A program made the translations under genes and the position numbers. A DNA stretch of 64,000 nt from Bradyrhizobium sp. 139 (GTDB taxonomy: Bacteria; Pseudomonadota; Alphaproteobacteria; Rhizobiales; Xanthobacteraceae). Every line of letters begins with the position of its first letter. Within the stretch, counting starts at the first letter, position 1. Location of the stretch: positions 91,111 to 155,110 of the forward strand of contig NZ_JADPKS010000149.1 in assembly GCF_023074175.1 (NCBI RefSeq), read 5' to 3'. Of the stretch, positions 53,416 through 61,962 are shown piece after piece. The notes beneath the pieces were generated by a model that saw nothing but the letters and a program-made list of their open reading frames with translations, was not told where the DNA came from and did not search any database.

Positions 53416-53604
53416 CTAACGCGCGAGACGCTTCTCGATCCGCTTCCGGCTGTTGCCGACCTTTTTGACAGCCTTATTGACCGCTGACGCCGACCGTCCT
53501 GTCTTCTTGGACTCGTACCCCACCTCATACTTTTGGCCGCCGGCCACACTCGCCCGGTCCTGTTTTCGCCCGCGCGCCGTCTTCGTCTTCTTCGCTGCCG
53601 CCAT
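53416..53604 (-). CDS. DUF3606-like small basic protein
   Basis: A 62-residue, highly basic protein: a Lys/Arg-rich head (MAAAKKTKTARGRKQDRAS) and a helix-turn-helix-like part (YEVGYESKKTGRSASAVNKA, VKKVGNSRKRIEKRL). It resembles the DUF3606 group of small proteins. It lies between the NHEJ ligase and the small gene at 53114. DNA binding is inferred from charge. Confidence 0.65.
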   Translation of the reverse strand: MAAAKKTKTARGRKQDRASVAGGQKYEVGYESKKTGRSASAVNKAVKKVGNSRKRIEKRLAR

Positions 53605-53715
53605 GGGTACCTCCTACCTCCTGTTGTGAGATCGATGCAACGCAACAGGGACTCGCAGGTTCCGGAACGATTCGAACTGTGCCAATTTGAATCGGCTGTA
53701 GCGTGGAGTTGTTCA

Positions 53716-54634
53716 GTGGCGTTTCAGCGTCGAAAACCGGCGGGCATCGGCGTCAAGGCGCTCTTCCCCGGCTTCATCGAACCGGCCTTGGCCACCTCGA
53801 TCGAGAAGGTGCCGTCGGGAGAACGCTGGATCACGAAATTAAGTTCGACGGCTACCGCGTCCAGGTCCATCTCGCCAACGAGACGGCGAAGATCTTCACC
53901 CGCCGCGGCCACGATTGGACGCATCGCTTCAAGAAGGTCGCCCATGACGCCTGGCGGATCAAAGCGAGCTCGGCCGTGGTGGACGGCGAGATCGCGGTGC
54001 CGGCCGCCAACGGCACGACCGACTTCTCGGTCCTCCAGAACGAGCTCAAGGGCAAGTCGACGAGCATTGTGCTCATGGCGTTCGATCTGCTCTATCTGAA
54101 CGGCCGGGATATCGGGAAACTACCGCTCTTCCAGCGCAAGGCCGAACTCAAGAAGATTCTGAACAGCACCGACATCCAGTTCAGTGAAAGTTTCGAGATA
54201 GACGGCCGCGAGATGTTCGCGCACGCCTGTAAGGTCGGCCTCGAAGGCGTCGTCTCGAAAGTGCGGAACGGCCCTTATGCGACGGGACGCACGCACGACT
54301 GGGTCAAGAAGACCTGCGTACAGCGGGAGACGCTGACCATTGCCGGCTTCGCGCTCGATGGTACGAAGTGGGACGGGCTCTACGTCGGCCGACGCAAAGG
54401 CGATGATCTGGTCTACGCCGGCAAGGTCGACCACGGCTTTGACAAGGTTTCGGCCGCCGATCTGCAGAAGCGGCTTAAACCCCTCATTCGAAAGACCCAG
54501 CCCTATGCCAAGCGCATCGACCATAAGGGCATCTGGGTCGAACCCAAGCTTCCGGCCGAGATCGAGTATCGCGCGAAGTCAGCCGAGGGAAAGGTGCGAC
54601 ATCCATTTTTCCGGGCCTGCGGGAGGACCTGTGA
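53716..54634 (+). pseudogene. ATP-dependent DNA ligase (LigD ligase domain), two frameshifts
   Basis: A NHEJ-type DNA ligase of about 305 codons. It begins at the GTG at 53716 (AFQRRKPAGIGVKALFPGFI). It needs one extra base near 53833 to reach the catalytic lysine motif HEIKFDGYRV. It then reads normally through SSAVVDGEIAVPAANGTTDF, GLEGVVSKVRNGPYATGRTH and LVYAGKVDHGFDKVSAADLQ, and needs another base near 54613 to give the usual C-terminus FRGLREDL, stop. Both lesions look like single-base deletions. Its stop overlaps the next small gene by one base. Confidence 0.88.
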
Positions 54635-54801
54635 TGGATGCATTCGATCGTTTCTGGCAATGGGCCAACAAGCCCTTGGAAAGTCAGCTGACGATTCCGG
54701 CCGAGCTACATCGGGCCGTCATGGAGCTCGCTCCTGAGCACCGACGGAACCGCGCCGCCGTGAACCAAGCCGCAGCACGGGTACCAGATCCCGAACGATG
54801 A
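54634..54801 (+). CDS. Small conserved hypothetical protein downstream of ligase
   Basis: A 55-residue protein, MDAFDRFWQWANKPLESQLT then IPAELHRAVMELAPEHRRNR. The FWQWANKPLxSxLTIPAELHxAVM pattern is typical of short Bradyrhizobium proteins. GGGAGGA lies seven bases upstream, and the ATG shares a base with the dead ligase stop. Function unknown. Confidence 0.7.
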   Translation: MDAFDRFWQWANKPLESQLTIPAELHRAVMELAPEHRRNRAAVNQAAARVPDPER

Positions 54802-55492
54802 GCGCTCGAAGGTGATGGCTGGCCTGCCACAGAACTAACCCCGCGCGCGGCAGCGCTGCTTCCAATCGCTCCTTCTCCTTATCCCAGCGGGCTTGTTCGG
54901 CTTGCGATTTCTTCTCAAGAGCCTCGACCTCGGCCTCGATGGCGGCAGCTCGTTTCGCGTGCTCCTCCTCGGCTTTGTCCAACACAGCCTGCGCCTTGTT
55001 GACCGCCTGCTGACGGCGTTCACGCTCCTTCTGCCTGGCAGCCTCTTCCTTTGCCCGTTCAAGCTCGCGGCGCCTCTCTTCCCGTTCGTAGGCGAGAGCG
55101 GCCTTCCGCTCCGCGGCCTTGTCGATTGGGCGAGAGGAACGCTTCTTGGCCTTTGGGCCTTTCGACTTGCGGGCGGCTTTCCTTGGTTCGCCGCCGCCAA
55201 GATCGGTCGGCAGCTCGGCATGTTCGCCGAAAGGTCGGTCGGTGCCAACGGGGCGCCTGAGAACGACGCCGGGTTTTGCCATCATTGCGGCGATGATGTC
55301 CGGATCGTGGCTCTCCTTCGCCGCGCCCTGATGGAAGAGATTGCTGTCGGCGCCCCAGGCTTCCAGAGCCGCTTTCATAGATGGCGCGGCGATCGCCTGA
55401 TCGAAGAAGCCCAGCGAAGTCTGGTAGTTCTCGCCATCTGTCTCGCCGCTCTCCCGATCATCAATGCCCGCGCCCTGGTTTCTCCGGCGCAT
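54719..55492 (-). CDS. TolA-like Lys/Glu/Ala-rich protein
   Basis: A protein of about 257 residues. The N-terminal domain reads NYQTSLGFFDQAIAAPSMKA, ALEAWGADSNLFHQGAAKES and DPDIIAAMMAKPGVVLRRPV. A long charged helix follows (REERRRELERAKEEAARQKE, AVLDKAEEEHAKRAAAIEAE). This resembles a Bradyrhizobium family sometimes annotated as cell-envelope TolA-like. The last 40 or so residues run antisense over the small gene at 54634 and probably reflect loss of the natural stop after about ERLEAALPRA. A coiled-coil scaffold role is speculation. Confidence 0.7.
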   Translation of the reverse strand: MRRRNQGAGIDDRESGETDGENYQTSLGFFDQAIAAPSMKAALEAWGADSNLFHQGAAKESHDPDIIAAMMAKPGVVLRRPVGTDRPFGEHAELPTDLGGGEPRKAARKSKGPKAKKRSSRPIDKAAERKAALAYEREERRRELERAKEEAARQKERERRQQAVNKAQAVLDKAEEEHAKRAAAIEAEVEALEKKSQAEQARWDKEKERLEAALPRAGLVLWQASHHLRALIVRDLVPVLRLGSRRRGSVGAQERAP

Positions 55493-55543
55493 GACGGAAC
55501 ATGGCGCGGCCCTGGAGCGTTCCCTAATCCTTGAAGGACGTCC

Positions 55544-56539
55544 ATGCCTTACGCAACGAGTTCTAAACGATTGGCCCCGCGAACGAGCCGGACGTCGACC
55601 CTGCCCAAGCACCTGCAACCGATGCTCGCTTCGCTCACCGACGCGCCGTTCGACGACCCCGGCTGGGTTTTCGAGGACAAGTACGATGGCTTCCGGATGA
55701 TCGCGGAAATCCGGAAGGGCAAGGTTGCGCTTTACAGCCGCAACGGCAAGATCATCAGCCGCAGCTACATCGAGGTCGCCAAGGCGCTAGAGGGCGTGAA
55801 GGGCGACGCCGTGATCGACGGCGAGCTCGTCGCGATCGGAAAGGACGGCGTCTCGCATTTTCAATTGCTTCAAAACGCGCTGCGCCATGAAGCGAAGCTC
55901 CTGTATTGCGCCTTCGATCTCATGTTCGAGAACGCAGCGGACTTGCGCAAGCAGCCTCTCCTTGAGCGCAAGAAGCGGCTGAAGGCGATTCTGCCGCGCG
56001 ACAAGCTCATCGCCTTCAGCCCTCACCGCAAAGGGGACGGTAAGAAATTCTTCGCCGAGGCCGAGCGGAAGGGCCTGGAAGGCGTCATGGCGAAGCGCGC
56101 CGAGAGCGCCTATTCGTCCGGAAGTCGCACCCCGGATTGGCTGAAGATCAAGACGGCAAAGCGACAGGAAGTGGTGATTGCCGGCTTCACGGCGCCCAGG
56201 CGCACCAGGCCTTTCTTCGGCGCCCTGGTCCTCGCCGTGCGGGAAGACGATACATGGCGCTACATCGGACATGTCGGCACCGGCTTCAGCCACAAGGTCC
56301 TGGAAGACCTTCATGCCAAGCTCGTGAAGCTGACGTCCGCGAAATCAGCGAAATCACCTTTTTCCACCAGAGTGAAGGACGAGGCCAACACGACCTGGGT
56401 CAGGCCCTCGCTGGTTGCCGAGGTCAAATTCGCGGAATGGACCAGCAAGGGCGAACTGCGCCAGCCCGTCTACCTAGGGCTCAGGTCCGACAAGCGGGCG
56501 AAGGATGTCGTGCGCGAACGAGAACTTGCGCGCAAATAG
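55544..56539 (+). CDS. ATP-dependent DNA ligase, NHEJ type (LigD ligase domain only)
   Basis: This intact 331-residue DNA ligase has catalytic lysine motif FEDKYDGFRMIAEIRKGKV, then YSRNGKIISRSYIEVAKALE, AVIDGELVAIGKDGVSHFQL, RKGLEGVMAKRAESAYSSGS and DWLKIKTAKRQEVVIAGFTA (motif V/VI). The OB-fold C-terminus follows (LRQPVYLGLRSDK). It joins breaks in the Ku-dependent pathway. There are no polymerase or phosphoesterase domains. The first about 20 residues are variable. With the neighbouring Ku gene broken, its partner must be encoded elsewhere. Confidence 0.93.
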   Translation: MPYATSSKRLAPRTSRTSTLPKHLQPMLASLTDAPFDDPGWVFEDKYDGFRMIAEIRKGKVALYSRNGKIISRSYIEVAKALEGVKGDAVIDGELVAIGKDGVSHFQLLQNALRHEAKLLYCAFDLMFENAADLRKQPLLERKKRLKAILPRDKLIAFSPHRKGDGKKFFAEAERKGLEGVMAKRAESAYSSGSRTPDWLKIKTAKRQEVVIAGFTAPRRTRPFFGALVLAVREDDTWRYIGHVGTGFSHKVLEDLHAKLVKLTSAKSAKSPFSTRVKDEANTTWVRPSLVAEVKFAEWTSKGELRQPVYLGLRSDKRAKDVVRERELARK

Positions 56540-56551
56540 CGATCCGCTCAT

Positions 56552-57021
56552 TCAGTCGCCTCCGAGATCGTGAATTTCCGGTCGCATGCCCTCGGGCGTG
56601 ACTTCCAGCGTCGCAAGCGTCATCGGCAGCTTGAATCGCCGAGGGCCGGCGCTTCCGGGATTCAGGTGGAGAACGCCGCCGACCGCGTCGATCTTCGGTA
56701 CGTGTGAATGCCCGGAGATGATCACGTCAATGACGGTGCCAGGATCGACCTGCAGCGTCTTCAGGTCGTGCAGAACGTAGATCAGATCGACTTTCCCGCC
56801 AGGCGCACGAGTTTCGTGTCGGGGTATTCGCGGGCCCACTCGCCGCTGTCCACGTTACCACGAATGGCGGTGACGGGCGCGATGCTGCGAAGCGCGTCGA
56901 TGATTTCTGGGCGCCCAATGTCGCCGGCATGTACGATGTGATCGACGCCCGCCAAGCATCGTTCCGCCTCCGGTCTCAACAGGCCGTGCGTGTCCGAAAT
57001 GACTCCTATCCTGAACATCAT
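56552..57021 (-). pseudogene. Metallophosphoesterase (YfcE/MJ0936 type), 5-bp duplication
   Basis: A short metallophosphoesterase. Metal-binding motifs are RIGVISDTHG, HAGDIG, IRGNVD and IISGHSHVPK, followed by LHLNPGSAGPRRF. The frame breaks after KLVRLAGKSI, where TGATC is present twice in tandem (GATCTGATCT near 56783-56792). Removing one copy restores the reading KSIYVLHDLKTLQVDPG. This 5-base duplication explains the frameshift. The gene is coupled to the Nudix gene (overlapping stop and start). Confidence 0.85.
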
Positions 57022-57524
57022 CTTTCGGCGTGCTCGACAGCCTCGATCGCCAGGAGACCATCGAGAAGCTCCACCTGAGCTGACAGCATCTTCTTCCGTG
57101 CAACCTCGATATCAAACCATTCCGCGCGGTCGACTTCGGGAAAGTTTTGCAGCCGGCCGCTTCGGGGCGGCCATTCGAGCTCAAACGTATTGCTGGCCAG
57201 CGCCGCCGAATCAAAATGGCCCTCGCCTGCGAATGCGATGACGCGCTTCCCACCTAGCTGCCGAACCTCCCCTGGCGCCTGCAACCGACCAATCGATGCG
57301 CTGGGGCCAAGTTCCTCGGCGAACTCGCGTCGCGCGACATGCTCTGGGTCTTCCGCAGCATCCATCTCGCCCTTCGGGATGGACCAGGCGCCACTGTCCT
57401 TCCTGCGCCAGAACGGACCGCCAGGGTGGACAAGCAACACCTCGAGCCCGCGAGCACCTTTGCGGTAGGCCAGAATGCCTGCGCTCAAGGTCGATCTCCT
57501 GGAAGTCTTTTTTTGCGCAGCCAT
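57018..57524 (-). CDS. Nudix hydrolase
   Basis: A 168-residue Nudix hydrolase with a proper GX5EX7REUXEEXGU signature near residues 52-74 (starting GEMDAAED and ending REFAEELG). The approach SGAWSIPKGE and the N-terminal STLSAGILAYRKG fit enzymes of the NUDIX group that act on nucleoside or diadenosine diphosphates. The substrate is not predictable. It is followed by the broken phosphoesterase in the same operon. Confidence 0.9.
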   Translation of the reverse strand: MAAQKKTSRRSTLSAGILAYRKGARGLEVLLVHPGGPFWRRKDSGAWSIPKGEMDAAEDPEHVARREFAEELGPSASIGRLQAPGEVRQLGGKRVIAFAGEGHFDSAALASNTFELEWPPRSGRLQNFPEVDRAEWFDIEVARKKMLSAQVELLDGLLAIEAVEHAER

Positions 57525-57630
57525 ATCATTCCTATTTTGCGGTTTGGGATCTTGCGGGACACCGCAAGGTCCCAGGCGCGACGGCTGGCTACTTCAGACC
57601 GTCTGTCGTCACGGGATGCTTCGCGACACG

Positions 57631-58563
57631 CTAAGCCGACTTCCGCTGCGGCTTGGCCGCTGGCTTCTTCGCAGCAGCCTCCTTGGCCGATTTCTTGCCG
57701 GCAATCGGCATCAGCATTTCCTTCTGCCCGGCTGCCGCCTTGCGCGCCTTCTTGGCTGGCTTCTTCGGTGCCTCTGTCGCTGCCGCCGCGCCTCTTCCAA
57801 TGCTCTTGCGCAGCGCGTCCATCAGGTCGACGACATTCTCGCCGCGGGGACGCGCCTTCGCGGAGATGGGTTTGCCGGCGCGCTTTTGGTTGATGAGATC
57901 GATGAGCGCGGTTTCGTACTGATCTTCGAACTTGTCCGGCTCGAAGTGACCCGCCTTCTGATTGAACGATGTGCCTGGCGAGATCAAGCATGTCCTTGGT
58001 GACTTTGACGTCCTGGATATCGTCGAAATACTCATCTGCGGACCGGACTTCATAGGGATAACGCAGCAGCGTCCCCATCAGCCCCTTGTCGAGCGCTCGA
58101 GTGCGATGATGTGCTCGCGATTGGTCAGCACCACGCGCGCGATTGCGACCTTGTTCATTTCGCGGATGGTCTCGCGGATGACCGCGAAAGCGTCGTGCCC
58201 AACTTTACCGTCGGGTCGCAGATAGTAGGGACGGATCAGATATCTTGGATCAATCTCGCTGCGGTCAACGAACTCGTCGATCTCAATGGTTCGCGTCGAT
58301 TCCAGCGCGACGTTCTCGAGCTCCTCCCTAGTCACCTCGATGAAGGTGTCGGTGTCGACCTTGTAGCCCTTGACGAAATCCTCGTCATCGACCTCCTCGC
58401 CGGTATCAGCGTCCACCTTGGCGTATTTAATGCGGTGGCCGGTCTTCCGGTTAAGCTGGTTGAATGAGACCTTTTCGGATTCCGACGTGGCCGGATAGAG
58501 CGCTACCGGATAGGTGACGAGGGAAAGACGCAGGAAGCCTTTCCAGTTCGCGCGGGGGGCCAT
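57631..58563 (-). pseudogene. ku: Ku protein, two frameshifts
   Basis: A bacterial Ku homologue for double-strand-break repair. The N-terminus MAPRANWKGFLRLSLVTYPV and the core (FVDRSEIDPRYLIRPYYLRP, VARVV-like ARVVLTNREHIIALE) read well to 58080. A single-base shift then leads to LMGTLLRYPYEVRSADEYFD and KVTKDMLDLARHIV. Another shift near 57970 leads to NQKAGHFEPDKFEDQYETAL and the Lys/Ala-rich tail ending at 57631. Without the two indels it would be a normal Ku of about 310 residues. No functional copy is seen in the window. Confidence 0.88.
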
Positions 58564-58958
58564 CGCGGGGGAACTCCACTACTGACGCCGGATTCAAGAC
58601 GAACGGCCCCGGCTTGGTTCCGACACCGCGCCCCTTCCAACAGGATGACTTTTTATCGATGAGCGTCCGGACGGACTGGTATGTGGCTTTGACGAGGGCC
58701 AGTGCAACCTTGACACTCCTCGTCCCCGCTCGGCGATTTGCTCCCGCCAAGTAGACCATTGACCTACCCGACTTCAACCGCAGTACCGCGGTGCAAGATA
58801 CTGCGCTTGATTAGCCCGCGCCTCCCCCACCCTCGCTTGTTTCTTCTTTCGACCGCAGGACCAAACCCATTGCTTACTACACTGTCTTGGGCGGAGCTTG
58901 GCGAACCCCAAAAAGAGCTTTGTCACATCGATACTGTCACAGGGGGAGCGCGGCTTTG
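58564..58958. other. Intergenic region upstream of ku
   Basis: Nearly 400 bases with no recognisable gene. It probably holds the ku promoter and the end of the fic transcript. No strong terminator seen. Confidence 0.4.
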
Positions 58959-60068
58959 CTAACTGGAAGGTAAGAGCGAATAGCTCGTGCTGCGTCCGCC
59001 GCCCTCGTCTTTGACAAGGATGCCCTGCTCCAGAAGATCCTGAATGTCGCGCAGCGCGGTATCCGGCGAACATTTCTCAATCACCGCCCATTTGGATGAG
59101 GTGAGCTTCCCTTCGAAGCCGTCCAGCAGGCGATTGAGAATGTCACGCTGCCGTTCATTGATCCGGGCGGATTCATGTTTCTTCCAGAAATCCGACTTCT
59201 GGAACACGCCTGCCAAAGTTTTCTCGGCACCGTCGAAGGCCCGGTCAAGGCAACCTAAAAACCATTCAATCCATGGCGTGATATCGAGCCCATCCTTCTG
59301 CGTTTCTTCCAGCATGTCGTAATAGGCTTTCCGCTCAAGGCGGATTTGCGCTGACATGCTGTAAAAGCGCTGCGTGCTGTCCTCGGACCGGGCGAGGGAC
59401 ATGTCGGCGATAGCGCGCGCGATACGGCCATTGCCGTCATCGAACGGGTGGATGGTGACGAACCAGAGATGCGCGAGCGCGGCTTTTATGACCGGATCGA
59501 TATTGTCTTCACCATTGAACCACTCAAGGAAGGATTTTATCTCAGCGTCGAGCCGTCCGGCGATGGGCGCCTCGTAATGAACCTTCTCTTTGCCGTAGGC
59601 ACCGGAGGCCACCTGCATCGGCCCTGACTTCTTGTCGCGCCACGCCCCGACGATGATCTTGCTCATGCCGCTGTGGCCCGTCGGGAAGAGCGACGCATGC
59701 CAGCCGAACAGCCTGTCGGCAGTCAGCTCCTCTTTAAACTTCTGCGTTGCGTCGAGCATCATCTCGACAACGCCCTCCACGTTACGGTCAGCTTGCGGCA
59801 AAGCGCCCGCCTCTATCCCCAGCCTGCGCGCGATTGACGAACGCACCTGGTCCTTGTCGAGGATTTCACCTTCGATCTCGCTCGATTTCAGCACGTCCTC
59901 GGTCAGGGTCGTTAGAACGGCCTCCTCTTGCTGACGGAAGCCAAGCGCCTGCATACGGCCAATAAGCCGCCCCTGCCGCAGCCGGACAGCGGCCAGCTGC
60001 TTCGCAAGGCTCTCCTGACTCCACGTAAAATGGGGCCATTCGGGCAATTCGTGGAGATAAGTCGCCAT
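58959..60068 (-). CDS. Fic-domain protein with DUF4172 head and C-terminal winged helix
   Basis: A 369-residue Fic enzyme that probably transfers AMP from ATP to a target protein. An N-terminal DUF4172 region (ELPEWPHFTWSQES) is followed by an inhibitory motif of the class II type, S62-SEI-E66-G67 in KSSEIEGEIL. The catalytic loop HPFDDGNGR is at residues 207-215. A C-terminal winged-helix-like domain (INERQRDILNRLLDGFEGKL, SPDTALRDIQDLLEQGILVK) suggests DNA binding and autoregulation. The ATG at 60068 gives the family start; a GTG at 60098 is possible. Start region and upstream DNA carry repeated TCTCCGCA palindromes. Confidence 0.92.
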   Translation of the reverse strand: MATYLHELPEWPHFTWSQESLAKQLAAVRLRQGRLIGRMQALGFRQQEEAVLTTLTEDVLKSSEIEGEILDKDQVRSSIARRLGIEAGALPQADRNVEGVVEMMLDATQKFKEELTADRLFGWHASLFPTGHSGMSKIIVGAWRDKKSGPMQVASGAYGKEKVHYEAPIAGRLDAEIKSFLEWFNGEDNIDPVIKAALAHLWFVTIHPFDDGNGRIARAIADMSLARSEDSTQRFYSMSAQIRLERKAYYDMLEETQKDGLDITPWIEWFLGCLDRAFDGAEKTLAGVFQKSDFWKKHESARINERQRDILNRLLDGFEGKLTSSKWAVIEKCSPDTALRDIQDLLEQGILVKDEGGGRSTSYSLLPSS

Positions 60069-60164
60069 TCTCCGCACCTCTTGCGGAGAATATGCCACCT
60101 AATCCCCGCAGGAGCAAGATTAATCTCCGCAATGATGCGGAGATTAAGCCCGGTATTCTCCGCA
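60067..60164. promoter_or_regulatory. Cluster of TCTCCGCA palindromes at the fic promoter
   Basis: Two perfect inverted repeats share the same half-site: ATTCTCCGCA-N5-TGCGGAGAAT (60067-60091, over the fic start codon) and TTAATCTCCGCA-ATGA-TGCGGAGATTAA (60120-60147). A further half-site ATTCTCCGCA is at 60155-60164 and a variant TAATCCCCGCA at 60100-60110. A dimeric repressor, perhaps the Fic winged-helix domain itself, is the likely reader. Confidence 0.75.
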
Positions 60165-60178
60165 CTCGGGGAAAAGGG

Positions 60179-60213
60179 TTGACAACTGGGGCATTACAAC
60201 AATATTGTTGTAA
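60179..60213 (+). promoter_or_regulatory. Promoter with perfect 20-bp palindrome before the DUF6932 operon
   Basis: TTGACA (60179-60184) is followed by an AT-rich -10-like TATTGT (60203-60208). The perfect palindrome TTACAACAATATTGTTGTAA covers 60194-60213, overlapping the -10. The ATG begins two bases after it, so the message may be leaderless. The XRE protein of the operon is the natural candidate repressor. Confidence 0.7.
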
Positions 60214-60214
60214 C

Positions 60215-60691
60215 ATGATTCCGAGCCTGATTGCATTTACTGGCGCGCCCTGGAAGGTGCTGCCGCCCGGGATACACCCGGCAACACTATCCGAGGTTGA
60301 AGCGACTTTCGCGATCAATCAGCCGCGACGAGATCTGTTCGCGGGCTTTAAAGTCGGCGCAGCGAGCCTGTTTTCGGCGGGATGCCTCACCCTGTTCTTG
60401 GATGGCAGCTACGTCACGGCAAAACCGATACCCGGTGATTACGACGCCTGCTGGCACCCCGCGGGAGTCGATCCGGCAAAGCTCGACCCGGTGTTCCGGG
60501 ACTTCTCGAATCTACGGCAGGCTCAAAAAGCAAAATTCGGAGGGGAGTATTTTCCCTCAACGATGGGCAACACGCCCAGCCAGCCCTTTCTGGATTTTTT
60601 TCAAAATGAACGCTTCACAGGAGGCCGTAAAGGGATCGTTTCAATTGATCTGAACACCGATCCAACGCTTACGCGGAGGACAACACCGTGA
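60215..60691 (+). CDS. DUF6932 family protein (nucleotidyltransferase-like)
   Basis: This 158-residue protein matches the DUF6932 pattern: LPPGIHPATLSEVEATFA, RRDLFAGFKVGAASLFSAGC, LFLDGSYVTAKPIPGDYDAC, VDPAKLDPVFRDF, AKFGGEYFP and FLDFFQNERF...KGIVSIDL. The GS (64-65) and DxD (75, 77) positions fit a nucleotidyltransferase-fold active site, as in several toxin-antitoxin families. There is no ribosome site. It starts next to a palindromic operator and its stop overlaps the XRE gene (GTGA). Confidence 0.85.
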   Translation: MIPSLIAFTGAPWKVLPPGIHPATLSEVEATFAINQPRRDLFAGFKVGAASLFSAGCLTLFLDGSYVTAKPIPGDYDACWHPAGVDPAKLDPVFRDFSNLRQAQKAKFGGEYFPSTMGNTPSQPFLDFFQNERFTGGRKGIVSIDLNTDPTLTRRTTP

Positions 60692-61962
60692 TTTACAGCG
60701 ACCGGCAACTTAGCATTTCCAAAACAGCTTCGGAGAAACTGAAGGCTGCACTCGCGACGAGTGAGAACAATTCCCAAAATGCGTCCTCCTGGCTGGATAA
60801 GCTAGGTGCAGATGCGTTGCGCAGCCAGATCGCGGAAATCGACTCCGAGATAACGGATTATGAACTGCTCAAATCCGGACAAATCAGTTTAGCGAAAACG
60901 TGCTCGCTCAGCGAACTGCCGCGCATGCTTGTTTGCGCACGTATCGCGCAAGGACTCAGCCAGTCCGAGCTGGCAGAACGCCTTGATATGAAACCTCAAC
61001 AAATTCAGCGCTACGAAGCGACGAATTATCAAGGCGCGAACCTTGCCCGATTGGTAGAAATTGCCGGTGAGCTTGGCGTTAAAGCATCGGAATCATTTGA
61101 AGGAAATGCAGCAACCAGCTCGGGTGCGATTTTCTCATGGGCGGATGCAAACGATATAACCTGGAGCCGCTTTCCTCTCAAAGAAATGCTGAAGCGGAAA
61201 TGGTTCAGCCTCGCTCCCAAACAAACGTTGGTCGATGCTGCAAAAGCGTTTTTTCTGGAAGGTGCAGGCCCGCAGTTTGCGTCGGCCTTACACAGAAAAA
61301 AGGTTAGAAGCGGAAACGTGCCAAACGAATACGCACTGCTCGGTTGGCAAGCGCGAGTTCTATCAAGGGCTCGCCAGCTAAGCGCCGAAAACAGGCTTGG
61401 TTCGTTTGTGTTGGATGATACGTGGCTAGGCCAGCTTGTTGAGCTGACGAAACTTGATGATGGCCCCTTTAAAGCGCGAGAACTGCTGGCAACGCGGGGC
61501 ATAGCTCTCGTTATCGAACGCCATTTACCCGGAACTTATCTGGACGGCGCAGCCATGCTGTCGGACAATGGCGTTCCCGTAGTCGCTTTAACCTTGCGAT
61601 ATGACCGGCTCGATAATTTCTGGTTCGTGCTGTTTCATGAGCTCGGACACGTGTTCTTACATCTTTTCGATGGTCTCAAGTTTGATTTCTTCGATGAGGA
61701 GGACGGCTCTACATCCGATGAACTGGAAAAGCAGGCGGATACGTTCGCCCTCGATAAACTGATCCCTCCTTCGGTGTGGGAACAGTGCCTGTCCCGGTTT
61801 GCTCTTAGCAATGAAGCGGTGCGGAATGACGCTGAGCGTCTTGGCATTCATCCGAGCATTATCGCAGGCAGAATCCGCAAAGAGCGCAATAGTTATACGA
61901 TTTTAAATGAATTAGTCGGATCGAACACCGTGCGTTCGCAGTTTAACGAGGTCGAATTATGA
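60688..61962 (+). CDS. XRE-HTH fused to ImmA/IrrE metallopeptidase
   Basis: This 424-residue protein has an N-terminal helical region and an XRE HTH near residues 85-115 (RIAQGLSQSELAERLDMKPQ, QIQRYEATNY). A C-terminal ImmA/IrrE peptidase carries the zinc motif HELGHVFLH near residue 320, and the third-ligand Glu lies in ELEKQADTFALDKLIPP. Proteins of this design cleave phage or element repressors or control toxin operons. The GTG start overlaps the DUF6932 stop by four bases, and its own stop overlaps the next ATG by four bases. The operon is less GC-rich than its neighbours, suggesting transfer. Confidence 0.92.
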   Translation: MIYSDRQLSISKTASEKLKAALATSENNSQNASSWLDKLGADALRSQIAEIDSEITDYELLKSGQISLAKTCSLSELPRMLVCARIAQGLSQSELAERLDMKPQQIQRYEATNYQGANLARLVEIAGELGVKASESFEGNAATSSGAIFSWADANDITWSRFPLKEMLKRKWFSLAPKQTLVDAAKAFFLEGAGPQFASALHRKKVRSGNVPNEYALLGWQARVLSRARQLSAENRLGSFVLDDTWLGQLVELTKLDDGPFKARELLATRGIALVIERHLPGTYLDGAAMLSDNGVPVVALTLRYDRLDNFWFVLFHELGHVFLHLFDGLKFDFFDEEDGSTSDELEKQADTFALDKLIPPSVWEQCLSRFALSNEAVRNDAERLGIHPSIIAGRIRKERNSYTILNELVGSNTVRSQFNEVEL

